A stretch of DNA of 64,000 nucleotides from DASWJZ01 sp963761005. Its GTDB lineage: Bacteria; Pseudomonadota; Alphaproteobacteria; Rhizobiales; Afifellaceae. Shown here piece after piece: positions 17,683 through 27,129 of this stretch. The notes below the pieces were generated by a model. It was not told where the DNA came from. It saw only the letters and a list, made by a program, of their open reading frames with translations, and made no database searches. A program made the translations under genes and the position numbers. Position 1 is the stretch's first letter, and every line of letters begins with the position of its first letter. The stretch lies in assembly GCA_963761005.1 (NCBI GenBank), contig CAVXFK010000021.1, positions 52,644-116,643 on the forward strand, in the 5' to 3' direction.

Positions 17683-18777
17683 ATGGGACGAGCAGCGACG
17701 CTTGAGCTCGCCGGAGTGACGAAGCGTTACGGCGCGACCGTCGCGGTCGACGACATATCGCTGAAAATCCTGGCCGGCACCTATTGCTGCCTGCTCGGGC
17801 CGTCCGGCTGCGGCAAGAGCTCCACGCTTCGCATGATCGCCGGGCACGAAAGCGTCACGATCGGCGACGTCCTGCTCGGCGACCACAACGTCACCGACCT
17901 GCCGCCCGCCAAGCGCGGCACGGCGATGATGTTTCAGTCCTACGCCCTCTTCCCGCATCTCGATCTTGTGGAGAACGTCGCCTTCAGCCTGAAGATGAAG
18001 GGGGTGGCGAAGGCGGAGCGGCGCGAGAAGGCCCTTGAGATGCTCCGCTTGATGCACATGGAGCCCTACGCATCGCGCAAGCCAGCACAGCTTTCCGGCG
18101 GCCAGCAGCAGCGCGTTGCACTTGCCCGCGCGCTCATCACCGATCCCGAGGTACTTCTTCTCGACGAGCCGCTCTCCGCGCTCGACCCGTTTCTCAAGAT
18201 CAAGATGCGCGCCGAGCTGAAGCGCCTGCAGACCAATCTCGGCATCAGCTTCGTGCACGTGACGCACAGCCAGGAAGAGGCCATGGCGCTCGCCGATCTC
18301 GTCGTCGTCATGAGCGACGGCAGGATCGAGCAGGCGGCGACCCCGCGCGAGGTGTTCGAGCACCCGGCGACCGCCTTCGTCGCCCTCTTCATGGGCACGC
18401 ACAACGTGATCTCCGGGCGCGTCGCCTCGGTGTCGGACGGGCTCGTCAGTCTCACCGCGCCGGGAGGAGGCCATTTTGCCGTGACTGCTGCGGATGCGGG
18501 TCGGCGCGCGACGGAGGAGCCGATCGACATCGCGATCCGGACCGACCGCGTCGGCATCGGCGAGAGCGAGGTCGCTGGATTCGGATTCACCGGCCTCGTC
18601 TCGACGGTCGAGTTTCTCGGTCCCTCGGTGAAGCTCGTCGTTTCCGGCCCCGGCATCGAGGAGTTCACCGTTCTTCTCGACGAAGAGGCCTTTCTACGGC
18701 GCCCGGTCGCCGTCGGAAACGCGGTGCCGCTGAACTGGGATGCGCAGGGCGCCGTCGCGCTCGGCCGCCCGAACTGA
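17683..18777 (+). CDS. ABC transporter ATP-binding protein (PotA/spermidine-putrescine type)
   Basis: The ATPase subunit of an importer, 364 residues. Walker A GPSGCGKSS, Q-loop MMFQSYALFPH, signature LSGGQQQRVALARAL, Walker B VLLLDEPLSALD and switch His VTHSQEEAMALAD are all intact. A C-terminal TOBE-like regulatory region (about 240-364) follows, as in the PotA/FbpC subgroup. The ATG at 17683 begins just before the first strand (TLELAGVTKRYG). It is the first gene of an operon with a binding protein, two permeases and a racemase, and lies opposite its probable GntR regulator. Confidence 0.93.
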   Translation: MGRAATLELAGVTKRYGATVAVDDISLKILAGTYCCLLGPSGCGKSSTLRMIAGHESVTIGDVLLGDHNVTDLPPAKRGTAMMFQSYALFPHLDLVENVAFSLKMKGVAKAERREKALEMLRLMHMEPYASRKPAQLSGGQQQRVALARALITDPEVLLLDEPLSALDPFLKIKMRAELKRLQTNLGISFVHVTHSQEEAMALADLVVVMSDGRIEQAATPREVFEHPATAFVALFMGTHNVISGRVASVSDGLVSLTAPGGGHFAVTAADAGRRATEEPIDIAIRTDRVGIGESEVAGFGFTGLVSTVEFLGPSVKLVVSGPGIEEFTVLLDEEAFLRRPVAVGNAVPLNWDAQGAVALGRPN

Positions 18778-18802
18778 AATCACAGGAAAAAGGGGACAGC
18801 AT

Positions 18803-20090
18803 ATGACGAACGGCAAGAAATCGACCGAGCATCTCGCGCCGCAAGCTACTGAAGACGAGCGCCGCCGCGGTCGGCGTCGCCGCGGGCTCAACTCTTGTCA
18901 CCGGCTTTCCGACGGTCTGGGCACAGACGCCGATCACGCTGCGGCAGTTCGGCACCGGCGTGTCGAACCTGAATGCCATCGCCGACAAGTGCAAGGAGGA
19001 CATCGGCATTACGCTCGAGATGACGGCGATGGATTCCGACGCCGCCGCACAGCGCGCCGTCACCCAGCCGGACAGCTACGACATCGCCGACATCGAATAC
19101 TGGATCGCCAAGAAGGTGTTCCCGGCCGGCGTCATGCAGCCGATGGATGTCTCGAAGCTCACCTACTACGACAAGATCGTTCCGCTCTTCATCACCGGCA
19201 AGCTGACGCCCGATTCCGTCATCGCGCAGGGCACGGCGCCGCACACCGTCGGCTTCGTCGACGGTCCGGACTCGACCACCTTCGCGAAGGAGCCGACCGG
19301 CTGGATGACGATGGTTCCGACCATCTACAACGCCGATACGCTCGGCATCCGCCCCGATCTCGTCGGCCGCGATATTACGACGTGGGCCGACATCATGGAT
19401 CCGGCCTACAAGGGCAAGACCGCGATTCTGAACATCCCCTCGATCGGCATCATGGACGCCGCGATGATCATGGAGGCGATGGGCAACATCAAATACGTCG
19501 ACAAGGGCAACATGACCAAGGACGAGATCGACAAGACGATCGACTTCCTGATCAAGGCCAAGCAGGGTGGCCAGTTCCGCGCCTTCTGGAAGACCTTCGA
19601 CGAGAGCGTGAACCTGATGGCTTCGGGCGAGGTCGTCATCCAGTCGATGTGGTCGCCGGCGGTGGCTGCCGTCCGCGCCAAGGGCATCCCCTGCAAATAC
19701 CAGCCGCTGAAAGAGGGCTATCGCGCCTGGGGCGGCGGGCTCGGCCTCGCCAAGCATTTGACCGGCGCCAAGCTCGACGCGGCTTACGAGTACATCAACT
19801 GGTATCTCTCCGGCTGGGTCGGCGCCTATCTCAATCGCCAGGGCTACTATTCGGCGTCGCTGGAGACGGCGAAGAAATTCATGAGCGACGACGAGTGGGG
19901 CTTCTGGATGGAAGGCAAGCCCGCGCAGGGCGACATCCTCGCCCCCGACGGCAAGGTCATGGAGAAGGCCGGCACGGTGCGCGACGGTGGCTCTTTCGAG
20001 GAGCGCATGGGGCACATCGCTTGCTGGAACTCGGTCATGGACGAGGACCGCTACATGGTGAAGCGCTGGAACGAGTTCATCGCCGCGTGA
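18803..20090 (+). CDS. ABC transporter substrate-binding protein, N-terminal frameshift
   Basis: A periplasmic binding protein of about 429 residues, spermidine/putrescine-like. The mature part (LRQFGTGVSNLNAIADKC and onward) is open from well before 18960 to 20090. Its signal region starts with ATG at 18803 in another phase: MTNGKKSTEHLA joins KLLKTSAAAVGVAAGSTLV only if a one- or two-base change is allowed near 18838-18842. With two bases restored the junction would read RRKLLKTS, a Tat signal, as common for this family. Without that, no signal peptide exists. The stop overlaps the next start as GTGA. The ligand is unknown. Confidence 0.85.
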
Positions 20091-21013
20091 CGAGCGCCTC
20101 CGATACCGCCGCGGTCGGCTTCCCGGCCGCGGCGTCGGCGAAGCGGAAGCGCGCCGGGCGCTTCCGAGCGGGCCGTCTTGCGCCTTACGCGCAAGCGACT
20201 CCGCTCGCGATCGTGCTCGGCCTTTTCCTCGCCGTGCCGATCCTGACCATCATCACGGTGAGTTTCTGGGACTACGATTTCGCCCGCCTCTATCCGAGCT
20301 TCATCACCACCAACTACTCCGACGTGCTCGGCTCCTGGGTCACCTGGAAGACCTATCTGAACACGATCAAATACGCCGCCATCGTGTGGGCGATCACGCT
20401 CTTCATCGGCTTCTGGGTGGCCTATTTCCTCGCCTTCCACGTACGCACGATCACCATGCAGGCGGTGCTCTTCCTGGTCTGCACGGTGCCGTTCCTGACC
20501 TCCAACATCATCCGCATGATCTCGTGGATCCCGGTGCTCGGCCGGAACGGCCTGATCAATTCCACGCTGGTCAAGATCGGCATCATCCACCAGCCGATCG
20601 AGTGGCTGCTTTATTCGGATTTCGCCGTCGTCTGGGCGATGGTGCACCTCTACACGCTCTTCATGGTGACGCCGATCTTCAACACGCTGATGCGCATCGA
20701 TCGCGCGCTGATCGAGGCGGCGCGCGACGCCGGCGCCAGCGGCCCGCAGATCATCTGGAACGTCATCGTCCCGCTGGCGAAGCCCGGCATGGCGATCGGC
20801 ACGATCTTCGTCGTGACACTGGTGATGGCCGACTTCTCGACCGTGCAGGTCATGTCGGGCGGTCAGAGCGCCTCCGTCGCATTGATGATGAAGAACCAGA
20901 TGTCGCTTCTGCAGTATCCGGCGGCCGCGGCGAACGCCGTCGTGCTTCTCGCCGTCGTCCTCATCATGGTCGCGGGCATCCTCCGCGTCGTCGACATCCG
21001 CAAGGAGCTCTGA
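20087..21013 (+). CDS. ABC transporter permease (PotB type)
   Basis: The first of two inner-membrane permeases, 308 residues, with about six hydrophobic helices. It has a basic cytoplasmic leader, then TM1 ATPLAIVLGLFLAVPILTII. The EAA loop for contact with the ATPase reads IEAARDAGASGPQIIWNVIVP. The GTG at 20087 overlaps the binding-protein stop (GTGA), so the genes are translationally coupled. In the alternative phase a fortuitous open frame joins the 18803 leader to this gene, but its middle is arginine-rich and is not protein-like. Confidence 0.9.
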   Translation: MTSASDTAAVGFPAAASAKRKRAGRFRAGRLAPYAQATPLAIVLGLFLAVPILTIITVSFWDYDFARLYPSFITTNYSDVLGSWVTWKTYLNTIKYAAIVWAITLFIGFWVAYFLAFHVRTITMQAVLFLVCTVPFLTSNIIRMISWIPVLGRNGLINSTLVKIGIIHQPIEWLLYSDFAVVWAMVHLYTLFMVTPIFNTLMRIDRALIEAARDAGASGPQIIWNVIVPLAKPGMAIGTIFVVTLVMADFSTVQVMSGGQSASVALMMKNQMSLLQYPAAAANAVVLLAVVLIMVAGILRVVDIRKEL

Positions 21014-21043
21014 GGATGACGCGGGACTGGCCGCCTGCGTGCT

Positions 21044-21150
21044 TTGAGGCTCCGCGATGCGGAGCACCTCAGCATGAGGGAGGTTGGGTGATGCCACCCG
21101 CAAATCTTCCTCATCCTGAGGAGCGGCCCGCGGGGCCGCGTCTCGAAGGA
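21044..21150. repeat. Palindromic intergenic repeat (REP-like)
   Basis: Nested inverted repeats occupy the gap between the two permease genes: CTCCGC/GCGGAG, CCTCAGCATGAGG against CCTCATCCTGAGG (one mismatch), and GCGGCCC/GGGGCCGC, ending in GTCTCGAAGGA. The wording is that of the dispersed palindromic repeats common in Bradyrhizobium and relatives. It is non-coding and may form an intercistronic RNA structure. Confidence 0.65.
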
Positions 21151-21187
21151 CGCAAAGCGGGCGTGCCGCCGGCCGGGAGGTCCAACG

Positions 21188-22018
21188 ATGCGATCGGATG
21201 AGAAGAGGCCGCTCTCCTTCTACGCGCTCGCAGCGTTCTTCGCGCTCTTCGTCGTCTTTCTCTACGGGCCGCTCTCAACCATCGTCATCCTCTCGTTCCA
21301 GGGGCCGAACGGCGGGCTGACCTTCCCGATGAACGGCGTGTCGCTGCACTGGTTCGCCAATCTCTTCGAGAAGCAGGCGGTCGGCGATTTCGGCGGCTCG
21401 TTCACGCGCTCGCTGCTGCTCGGCCTGATGGTCATGGTGAGCACGACCGTGATCGCGTTTCTCGCGGGGCTTGCCTTCCGCCGCCGATTCGTCGGCGCGA
21501 CGCCGCTGTTCTATCTGACCGTCTCGAGCCTCGTCGTGCCGTCGATCCTGATCAGCCTCGGCATCGGCGTCGGCTTTCAGCAGGCAGGGCTGAAGCCCGC
21601 ATGGTTCTCTTCCGCCTTCGGCGCGCATCTGACTTGGACGCTTCCCTTCGGCGTCCTGATCATGTTCGCGGTCTTCAACCGCTTCTCGCCGGCCTACGAG
21701 GAGGCCGCGCGCGATCTCGGCGCCTCGCCCTGGCAAACGTTCCGCTACGTCGTCTTGCCGATGATCCTGCCGATGCTGATCGGCGTCGCGCTCTTCGGCT
21801 TCACGCTCTCCTATGACGAGTTCGCCCGCACGATGATGACGGCCGGCACCTACAACACGCTGCCGCTCGAGATCTACGCGATGACGACCAACGTCACGAC
21901 GCCGGTGCTCTATGCGCTCGGCACGATGACGACGGCGTTCTCCTTCGTGATCATCATCGGCGCGCTCGTCACGATCTCGCTGATCAATCGCCGCCGGGCC
22001 CGCCGTCTCGCCGCCTGA
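21188..22018 (+). CDS. ABC transporter permease (PotC type)
   Basis: The second permease, 276 residues with six predicted helices starting at FYALAAFFALFVVFLYG. The EAA loop reads YEEAARDLGASPWQTFRYVVLP. A strong GGGAGG ribosome site precedes the ATG at 21188. The stop and the racemase start share bases (TGATG), so expression of the two is coupled. The 174-base gap to the first permease is unusually long for such an operon and holds the palindromic repeat. Confidence 0.92.
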   Translation: MRSDEKRPLSFYALAAFFALFVVFLYGPLSTIVILSFQGPNGGLTFPMNGVSLHWFANLFEKQAVGDFGGSFTRSLLLGLMVMVSTTVIAFLAGLAFRRRFVGATPLFYLTVSSLVVPSILISLGIGVGFQQAGLKPAWFSSAFGAHLTWTLPFGVLIMFAVFNRFSPAYEEAARDLGASPWQTFRYVVLPMILPMLIGVALFGFTLSYDEFARTMMTAGTYNTLPLEIYAMTTNVTTPVLYALGTMTTAFSFVIIIGALVTISLINRRRARRLAA

Positions 22019-22752
22019 TGCGCATCCGGCTCGTCAACCCGAACACGACTGCGACGATGACGGAGACCGCGGCGCGTGCCGCGCGCGCCTTCGCCGCCGC
22101 CGGTACCGTCATCGAGCCGGCGACATCCGCCATGGGCCCGGAATCGGTCGAGGGTTTCTACGACGAGGCGCTCGCCGTGCCCGGCCTTCTCATCGAGGTC
22201 GCCCTCGCGGAGAGGGACGGCGCCGACGCAGCGATTATCGCCTGCTTCGACGATACCGGGCTCGACGCCGCTCGCTCGCTCGCGAAAATTCCCGTCGTCG
22301 GCCTCTGCGAGGCCGGCGTTGCGACCGCCGCATTCGTCGCCCCGCGCTTCGCGATCGTCACGACTCTTTCCCGCTCCGTCGTCCCGATCGAGGCGCTCGT
22401 GGCGCGCTACGGCATGGCCGGGCGCTGCCGCGTGCATGCCGCCAACGTTCCGGTGCTGGCGCTCGAGGATGCGTCTTCGGGCGCGGTCGAAAAACTGCGC
22501 GCTGTTGTCCGCAAAGTGCTCGCCGACCCGCAGATTGGAGCGATCGTGCTCGGCTGTGCCGGAATGGCGGAGCTGGCGCGAAACCTCTCGGATGAATTCG
22601 GCGTGCCGGTGATCGATCCGGTCGGCGCCGCGGTGAAGCAGTGCGAGGCACTGGTCGGGCTCGGCCTCGCCACCTCCAAGCGCGGCGCCTATGCCGCGCC
22701 GCTTCAGAAGCGCTACAAGGGGATTCTGACAAGCTTCGCTCCAGCGAGATGA
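22018..22752 (+). CDS. Aspartate/glutamate/hydantoin racemase family protein
   Basis: A 244-residue member of the Asp/Glu racemase superfamily, close to hydantoin racemases, which interconvert enantiomers with two opposed Cys residues. The start IRLVNPNTTATMTE is the family N-terminus. The first Cys lies in AAIIACFDDTGLDAAR (about residue 76) and the second in AIVLGCAGMAELA (about residue 181); both are present. VPVIDPVGAAVKQCEAL is also typical. Being last in the transporter operon suggests that the imported compound is a hydantoin, an amino-acid derivative or a related chiral N-compound. That is inference. Confidence 0.88.
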   Translation: MRIRLVNPNTTATMTETAARAARAFAAAGTVIEPATSAMGPESVEGFYDEALAVPGLLIEVALAERDGADAAIIACFDDTGLDAARSLAKIPVVGLCEAGVATAAFVAPRFAIVTTLSRSVVPIEALVARYGMAGRCRVHAANVPVLALEDASSGAVEKLRAVVRKVLADPQIGAIVLGCAGMAELARNLSDEFGVPVIDPVGAAVKQCEALVGLGLATSKRGAYAAPLQKRYKGILTSFAPAR

Positions 22753-23478
22753 GCCAAGATATAGCGATCCGCGCGCTCGATCCTGCCGGCGTTGCGCTCG
22801 CGATCGACTGGGCTGCGGCGGAAGGATGGAATCCCGGCCTTGATGACGCCGAGCCGTTCCGCAGCATCGATCCCGACGGATTTCTCGGCCTCTTCGTTGG
22901 CGATGCGATCATGGCCTCGATCTCGGCCGTCGCCTATGACGAGAGCTTCGCCTTCATCGGCTTCTATATCTGCCGGCGGGACTTGCGCGGCCACGGGTAC
23001 CGCAAGCGGCGTCTGGGACGCGGCGCTCGCCTGCCTGAAATCGTCGAAGTCGCCAACGGCACGCCCGCGAGCCTATCGATCAAATCGCCGCTTACGATCG
23101 CCCGCTCTTTCCGGCGCACCGCGAGAGCTTCGTGCGGCAGTGGATCGCGCCGTCCGCAACCAGGCGAACGGCTGCCTTCGTCGAAGGTGGAGCTGTGCGC
23201 GGTTACGGCACGGTCCGGCGTTGCTGGGAGGGGTTCAAGGTCGGGCCGCTCTTCGCCGATCACGCCGAATCGCGGCGGGACTGTTCGCGGCGCTCACCGG
23301 TCCGCTTCGCGGCGCCCCCGTCATTCTCGACGTGCCGGAGCCGAACGAAGCTGCCCGCCGCCTCGCGACGAGCCTCAGCATGACCGCGACCTTCGAGACG
23401 GCGCGGATGTACCGCGGCGTCACCCCTTCGCTGCCGCTTCAGCGAATCTTCGGCATCACCAGCTTCGAGCTTGGCTGA
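22749..23478 (+). pseudogene. Degraded GNAT-family N-acetyltransferase
   Basis: The first 85 residues or so read well as a GNAT protein (ALAIDWAAAEGWNPGLDDAE, FIGFYICRRDLRGHGY), starting at an ATG that overlaps the racemase stop. The continuation then jumps phase three times: GVWDAALACL in a second frame from about 23005, IAAYDRPLFPAHRESFVRQW in a third frame from about 23085, and PLRGAPVILDVPEPNEAARR back in the second frame from about 23275. Between the first and second jumps about 45-50 codons expected in this family (the CoA-site and second-domain link) are missing. The phase changes could be sequence errors, but the missing core suggests real decay. Confidence 0.65.
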
Positions 23479-23502
23479 CGCTGCATTCACATATGTCGGA
23501 AT

Positions 23503-23578
<76 letters not shown>

Positions 23579-23835
23579 TGGCTTTCCGCCGTGAGGGGCC
23601 GAGCGCCCTCCGGCGGCAAGGCGGGCGCGTTATATCGGCTCGCCGGAAGGCTGTCCACACGGCGCGATGGCTAAAGGTGTGGCGATTCCGTCGCGTACCC
23701 AAACGCAGAAGACCGACCACCGCCGCGTTGTTGCCCAAGCGGTCAGGAAGGGGCTATCGTTTGGATTCGAGGGGACTGGTCGGCTGGCGGGCCTCCAACC
23801 TGCCGAGCCAAATGCGGCTGCGGAAAACCACGAAA

Positions 23836-24375
23836 ATGGGGCAAAGCACCATGGCTTTTTGCTCGAAGGCACTTTTCCGGGGCTTTGCGGCGACCGCCGT
23901 CGCCGCGGTGTTCCTCGTCTTCTCCTTTGTGGTCGCCCCGCCGGAAGCCTTTGCCGCCGGCCTCTTCGGCGGACTTGCCGGCTCGTGGCGCGGTGACGGC
24001 TCGGTGGCATGGTCGACGGGGGAGACGGAGCGCATCCGCTGCACCGCCGAGTATACGGTGGACGATGACGGCAATGGCCTTGTCCAGAAACTGGTCTGCG
24101 CAACGGACAGCTGGAAGTCGGTCATCACGACCGACATCAAGTACAACTCCGGGGCCGGCGCCATCACCGGGACTTGGAGCGAGACCAGCTACGGCGCCAA
24201 TGGGCGGGTGACCGGTCGCGCCACCAGCAACAAGATCCAGGCTTTTGTGGAAAGTACGGATAAGCGCCTCAAGGCGCGTCTGACCGTCGTCACGCAGGGC
24301 AATTCCCAGACGGTCACCCTCACCTCCGACATTGAGCTGAAAGAGGTGACGGTCAACCTGCGTCGGGCCGGCTGA
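23836..24375 (+). CDS. Secreted small protein, paralogue of the C-terminal domain at 15710
   Basis: An exported protein of about 179 residues. The signal peptide is clear: GFAATAVAAVFLVFSFVVAP followed by PEAFAAG, with cleavage likely after AFA. The mature domain runs GSWRGDGSVAWSTGETERIR, Cys in RCTAEY, Cys in LVCATD, then TTDIKYNSGAGAITGTWSE and alternating strands to the end. The same order of GxGxV, two Cys, DIxY and GxW/Y occurs at the end of the protein at 15710-16615. ATG codons at 23812, 23836 and 23851 are all possible starts; all keep the signal peptide. The function is unknown. Confidence 0.75.
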   Translation: MGQSTMAFCSKALFRGFAATAVAAVFLVFSFVVAPPEAFAAGLFGGLAGSWRGDGSVAWSTGETERIRCTAEYTVDDDGNGLVQKLVCATDSWKSVITTDIKYNSGAGAITGTWSETSYGANGRVTGRATSNKIQAFVESTDKRLKARLTVVTQGNSQTVTLTSDIELKEVTVNLRRAG

Positions 24376-24443
24376 CCACTGCGCACCGAAGGCATTGTCG
24401 CCTGTCAGAACGCTCCGTCGCGCTGAAGCGGATCGGCTTAAGG

Positions 24444-26825
24444 CTACTCGGCGGCTGCCGCCGCCACCGGCCGTCGAATCCGCCGGCCAAGCCTGAACAT
24501 GAACATCGCCGTCGGCCTCAAGATCAGGAGGTCGGCGACGAGCGCCGCGAGCATCGCGAAGGCGCTGAGCCAGCCGAAGGTCCGAAGCGACGGCAGGTCG
24601 GAGAGCACCGTCACCGCCAGTCCGCAGGCAAGCACCACCGACGTCAGGATCAGCGCCGGCCCGACGAGCACCGTCGCGCGCTCCACGCCGATGCCGGGAT
24701 CGGCCCCCGGCTCGTCTTCGAGCCTCAGCCGGTTCAGGAAATGGATGGTGGCGCTCAAGCCCAGGCCGAACGACACGATCAGCGCCACGACCGCGGCAAA
24801 ATTCAGCCCGTCGCCCATTGCCCAGAGCAGCGTGCCGGAAAGCACGATCGGGAAGATGCCCGGCAGGATCGACAGGCACATAACGATGAAGGAGCGGAAG
24901 GCGAGCCCGATGAAGGCGGCTACGAAGACGATCTCGATGGTCAGCGCGCGGTTCAGCTTGCCGATCATGTTGGCGCTGTTCCGCGCCGCGATCACCGACA
25001 GGCCGGTGACCGCGATATTGTAGCCCGGGTGCGCCGCGCGGACTTGGTCGAGACTCTTGTCGAGCTGATTGATGACTGGCAACAGCCGGCTTGAATCAAT
25101 GTCGGGAATGCGCCCGGACACGACGACGGAATCCTCGTTCGTAGAGATAAAGCGCCGCGTCAGATATTCCGGCAGGATATCTACATATTGCTTGAGCGTC
25201 GCGACGTCTGCGATCCCGGCCTTCTCGCGGAGCCATCGCCGGAGCGTCTCCAGCGACCAGACATTGCCGACGCCGGCCTGTTCTTCGACGGCGGCATGCA
25301 CCGCGGCGATCGCGTCGAGCGTCTCAGGGGCGTAGAGTGAGGCGCCCTTCGGAAACTCGATCAAGACGTCGATCGGATTGGCACCGGTAAGCTTGGCGTC
25401 GAGCTGATGGCTCGCGGCGACCGCCTGCTCCTTGTCGGGCACCTGGTCGGCGAGCCGGTAGCGCGGCTGCAGTGTGGCATAGACGCCGGCAAGGCCGCCG
25501 ACGACGAGGAGGCCGACAAGGCTATAGAGGCCGGGGCGGCTCACCATCCGGACCGCGACCCATCGGCAGAACTGGCGGAGCGCGTTGACGCCGAAATCTC
25601 CGGAGCGGACCTTGGCGGCGAAGACCTCCTCCTTGCGGATCAGAAGCACGCCGAGAAGCGGCACGAGCGTGAGTACGCCGAGGAGCGCGATGATGGTCGC
25701 CGCCAACCCTGCCTCACCGAAGGTGCGGATCAGGTCGGAGGAGGAAAACTGCAGCGCGATGAACGAGATGCCGGCGGTGCCGTGGGTCAGCACGCAGGCC
25801 GGCCCCACCACGAGCACGGCATTTCGGAAGGCTGTGAACTTGTCCTCGCCTGCAATCAATCGGTCGCGCGCCGCGAAAGTGAGCTGCATGGAATCGGCGA
25901 AGCTGATCACCATGATGAGCGGCGTCATCACGTTCAGGAACATGTTCAGGCGGAAGTCGAGCCAGCCGAGCGCGCCGAGCGCCAACAAAATCGCGATCAG
26001 CGGCGGCCCTGCCGCAATGATCATGAAGGAGACGCGGCGGAAGAAAATGATGGCGATCAAACAGCCCGCGGCGAAGCCGAAGGCGTTGTACATCAGCCTG
26101 TCGCGCTCGACCGCATTCCTGATCTCAAACTGCATGATCGGCACGCCGGAAAGCTGCGCGGTCAGTCCGGTACCTTCGAGGTCGAACGACATTGCATCGC
26201 GTATCTGCTTGACGATGTCGTTCATCTCGCCGCTGCCGGCGATGCTCGGCTCGAGCGCGAGAACGATGAGGGCGAGCTGGCCGTCCTCTGAAAGCAGCTT
26301 GCCGCGCAGAATCTCGTTCGACTTCACCCGCTCGACGAGCTGATCGTAGGCGGGGCCCGTCGGCAGCGTCTCGGGAAAGAGCGGGCCGGGAATGTGCCCG
26401 TTCTCGGGTGCCGTCCGCGCCGAGAACAGTGAGATGATGCCGCGTGTGCCGTCGATGAGCTGCAGGTCGGTGACGAGGTCGCGCAGCTTTTCCAGCGACG
26501 AGCGCTCAAGCAGCGACTTGCCTTCGACCACCACGAGCACGTCGAACTCGCTCGACGGGAAGCGCTCCGTCACGTCGACGAACTGCTTGAACTCCGGCGT
26601 GTTCGAGCGGAAGAGCTGCGAGAGTGAATCGTCGACCTTGAGCCGCGTTACGCCGAATGCCGCGGCGACGGCGAGCGCGATCAGGATGATCAGGCTGACA
26701 TAAGGGAAGCGAAGCGGGATCAAACCAATCCGCTCGATGCCGTAGGCGAGGTGATGCTGCTTGCGCGCCGGCGGGTGGGCCGCGGCTTCCGCGTGCTGTC
26801 CTTCTCCGGAATTATCGGCCGACAC
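24444..26825 (-). CDS. RND-superfamily exporter (MMPL/SSD-like)
   Basis: An inner-membrane protein of 793 residues with the two-repeat RND layout: TM1 (PYVSLIILIALAVAAAFGV), a large periplasmic loop (DDSLSQLFRSNTPEFKQF is a common RND phrase), a block of five helices (about 240-400), TM7 (GLYSLVGLLVVGGLAGVYA), a second periplasmic loop and a second block of five helices ending LRPTAMFMFRLGRR. In the first block FADSMQLTF, with an acidic residue within a helix, may serve proton coupling. Related alphaproteobacterial proteins export lipids, hopanoids or drugs; the cargo cannot be fixed here. It is a single gene with no adaptor or outer-membrane partner next to it. Confidence 0.88.
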   Translation of the reverse strand: MSADNSGEGQHAEAAAHPPARKQHHLAYGIERIGLIPLRFPYVSLIILIALAVAAAFGVTRLKVDDSLSQLFRSNTPEFKQFVDVTERFPSSEFDVLVVVEGKSLLERSSLEKLRDLVTDLQLIDGTRGIISLFSARTAPENGHIPGPLFPETLPTGPAYDQLVERVKSNEILRGKLLSEDGQLALIVLALEPSIAGSGEMNDIVKQIRDAMSFDLEGTGLTAQLSGVPIMQFEIRNAVERDRLMYNAFGFAAGCLIAIIFFRRVSFMIIAAGPPLIAILLALGALGWLDFRLNMFLNVMTPLIMVISFADSMQLTFAARDRLIAGEDKFTAFRNAVLVVGPACVLTHGTAGISFIALQFSSSDLIRTFGEAGLAATIIALLGVLTLVPLLGVLLIRKEEVFAAKVRSGDFGVNALRQFCRWVAVRMVSRPGLYSLVGLLVVGGLAGVYATLQPRYRLADQVPDKEQAVAASHQLDAKLTGANPIDVLIEFPKGASLYAPETLDAIAAVHAAVEEQAGVGNVWSLETLRRWLREKAGIADVATLKQYVDILPEYLTRRFISTNEDSVVVSGRIPDIDSSRLLPVINQLDKSLDQVRAAHPGYNIAVTGLSVIAARNSANMIGKLNRALTIEIVFVAAFIGLAFRSFIVMCLSILPGIFPIVLSGTLLWAMGDGLNFAAVVALIVSFGLGLSATIHFLNRLRLEDEPGADPGIGVERATVLVGPALILTSVVLACGLAVTVLSDLPSLRTFGWLSAFAMLAALVADLLILRPTAMFMFRLGRRIRRPVAAAAAE

Positions 26826-26922
26826 GCGACCCCCCGATCAAAGCCCAGGCTGGGCGGAAGATAGAGACTCTTTTGCCGGCCCCGTCAAACCGCCGAAATG
26901 GCGCATCCACGTGTGATTGCGG

Positions 26923-27129
26923 CTATTTCCCGGCATCCTCCTCGGTCGCCGGCTCTTCCTCGGCGGCGGGGATGGCGTAGCTCCCCGAAAGCCAGCGGTT
27001 CAGGTCGACATTGGCGCAGCGGCGCGAGCAGAACGGGTAGGATTTCTCCGAGGCTGGCTTGCCGCAGATCGGGCATTTGCGCGCCGGTCGCGCGGCCAGA
27101 GGTGTCGGCTTGCGGGCTTCGTCCGTCAC
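26923..27129 (-). CDS. yacG: DNA gyrase inhibitor YacG (zinc-binding)
   Basis: YacG is a small zinc protein that binds GyrB and inhibits gyrase. The 68-residue product shows the four-Cys knuckle CPICGKP and FCSRRCANVDLNRWLSG, which is diagnostic, followed by the acidic tail AAEEEPATEEDAGK. I use the GTG at 27129, which overlaps the maf stop as GTGA; an ATG at 27144 in the same frame would add five residues. It is coupled to maf. Confidence 0.92.
   Translation of the reverse strand: MTDEARKPTPLAARPARKCPICGKPASEKSYPFCSRRCANVDLNRWLSGSYAIPAAEEEPATEEDAGK

Noticed and set aside
18740..21013. A single 757-codon frame covering the binding protein and first permease
   Set aside because: Its middle is an out-of-phase reading of the binding protein, rich in Arg and His. 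Only its last 308 codons (permease) and first codons (signal region) are real.
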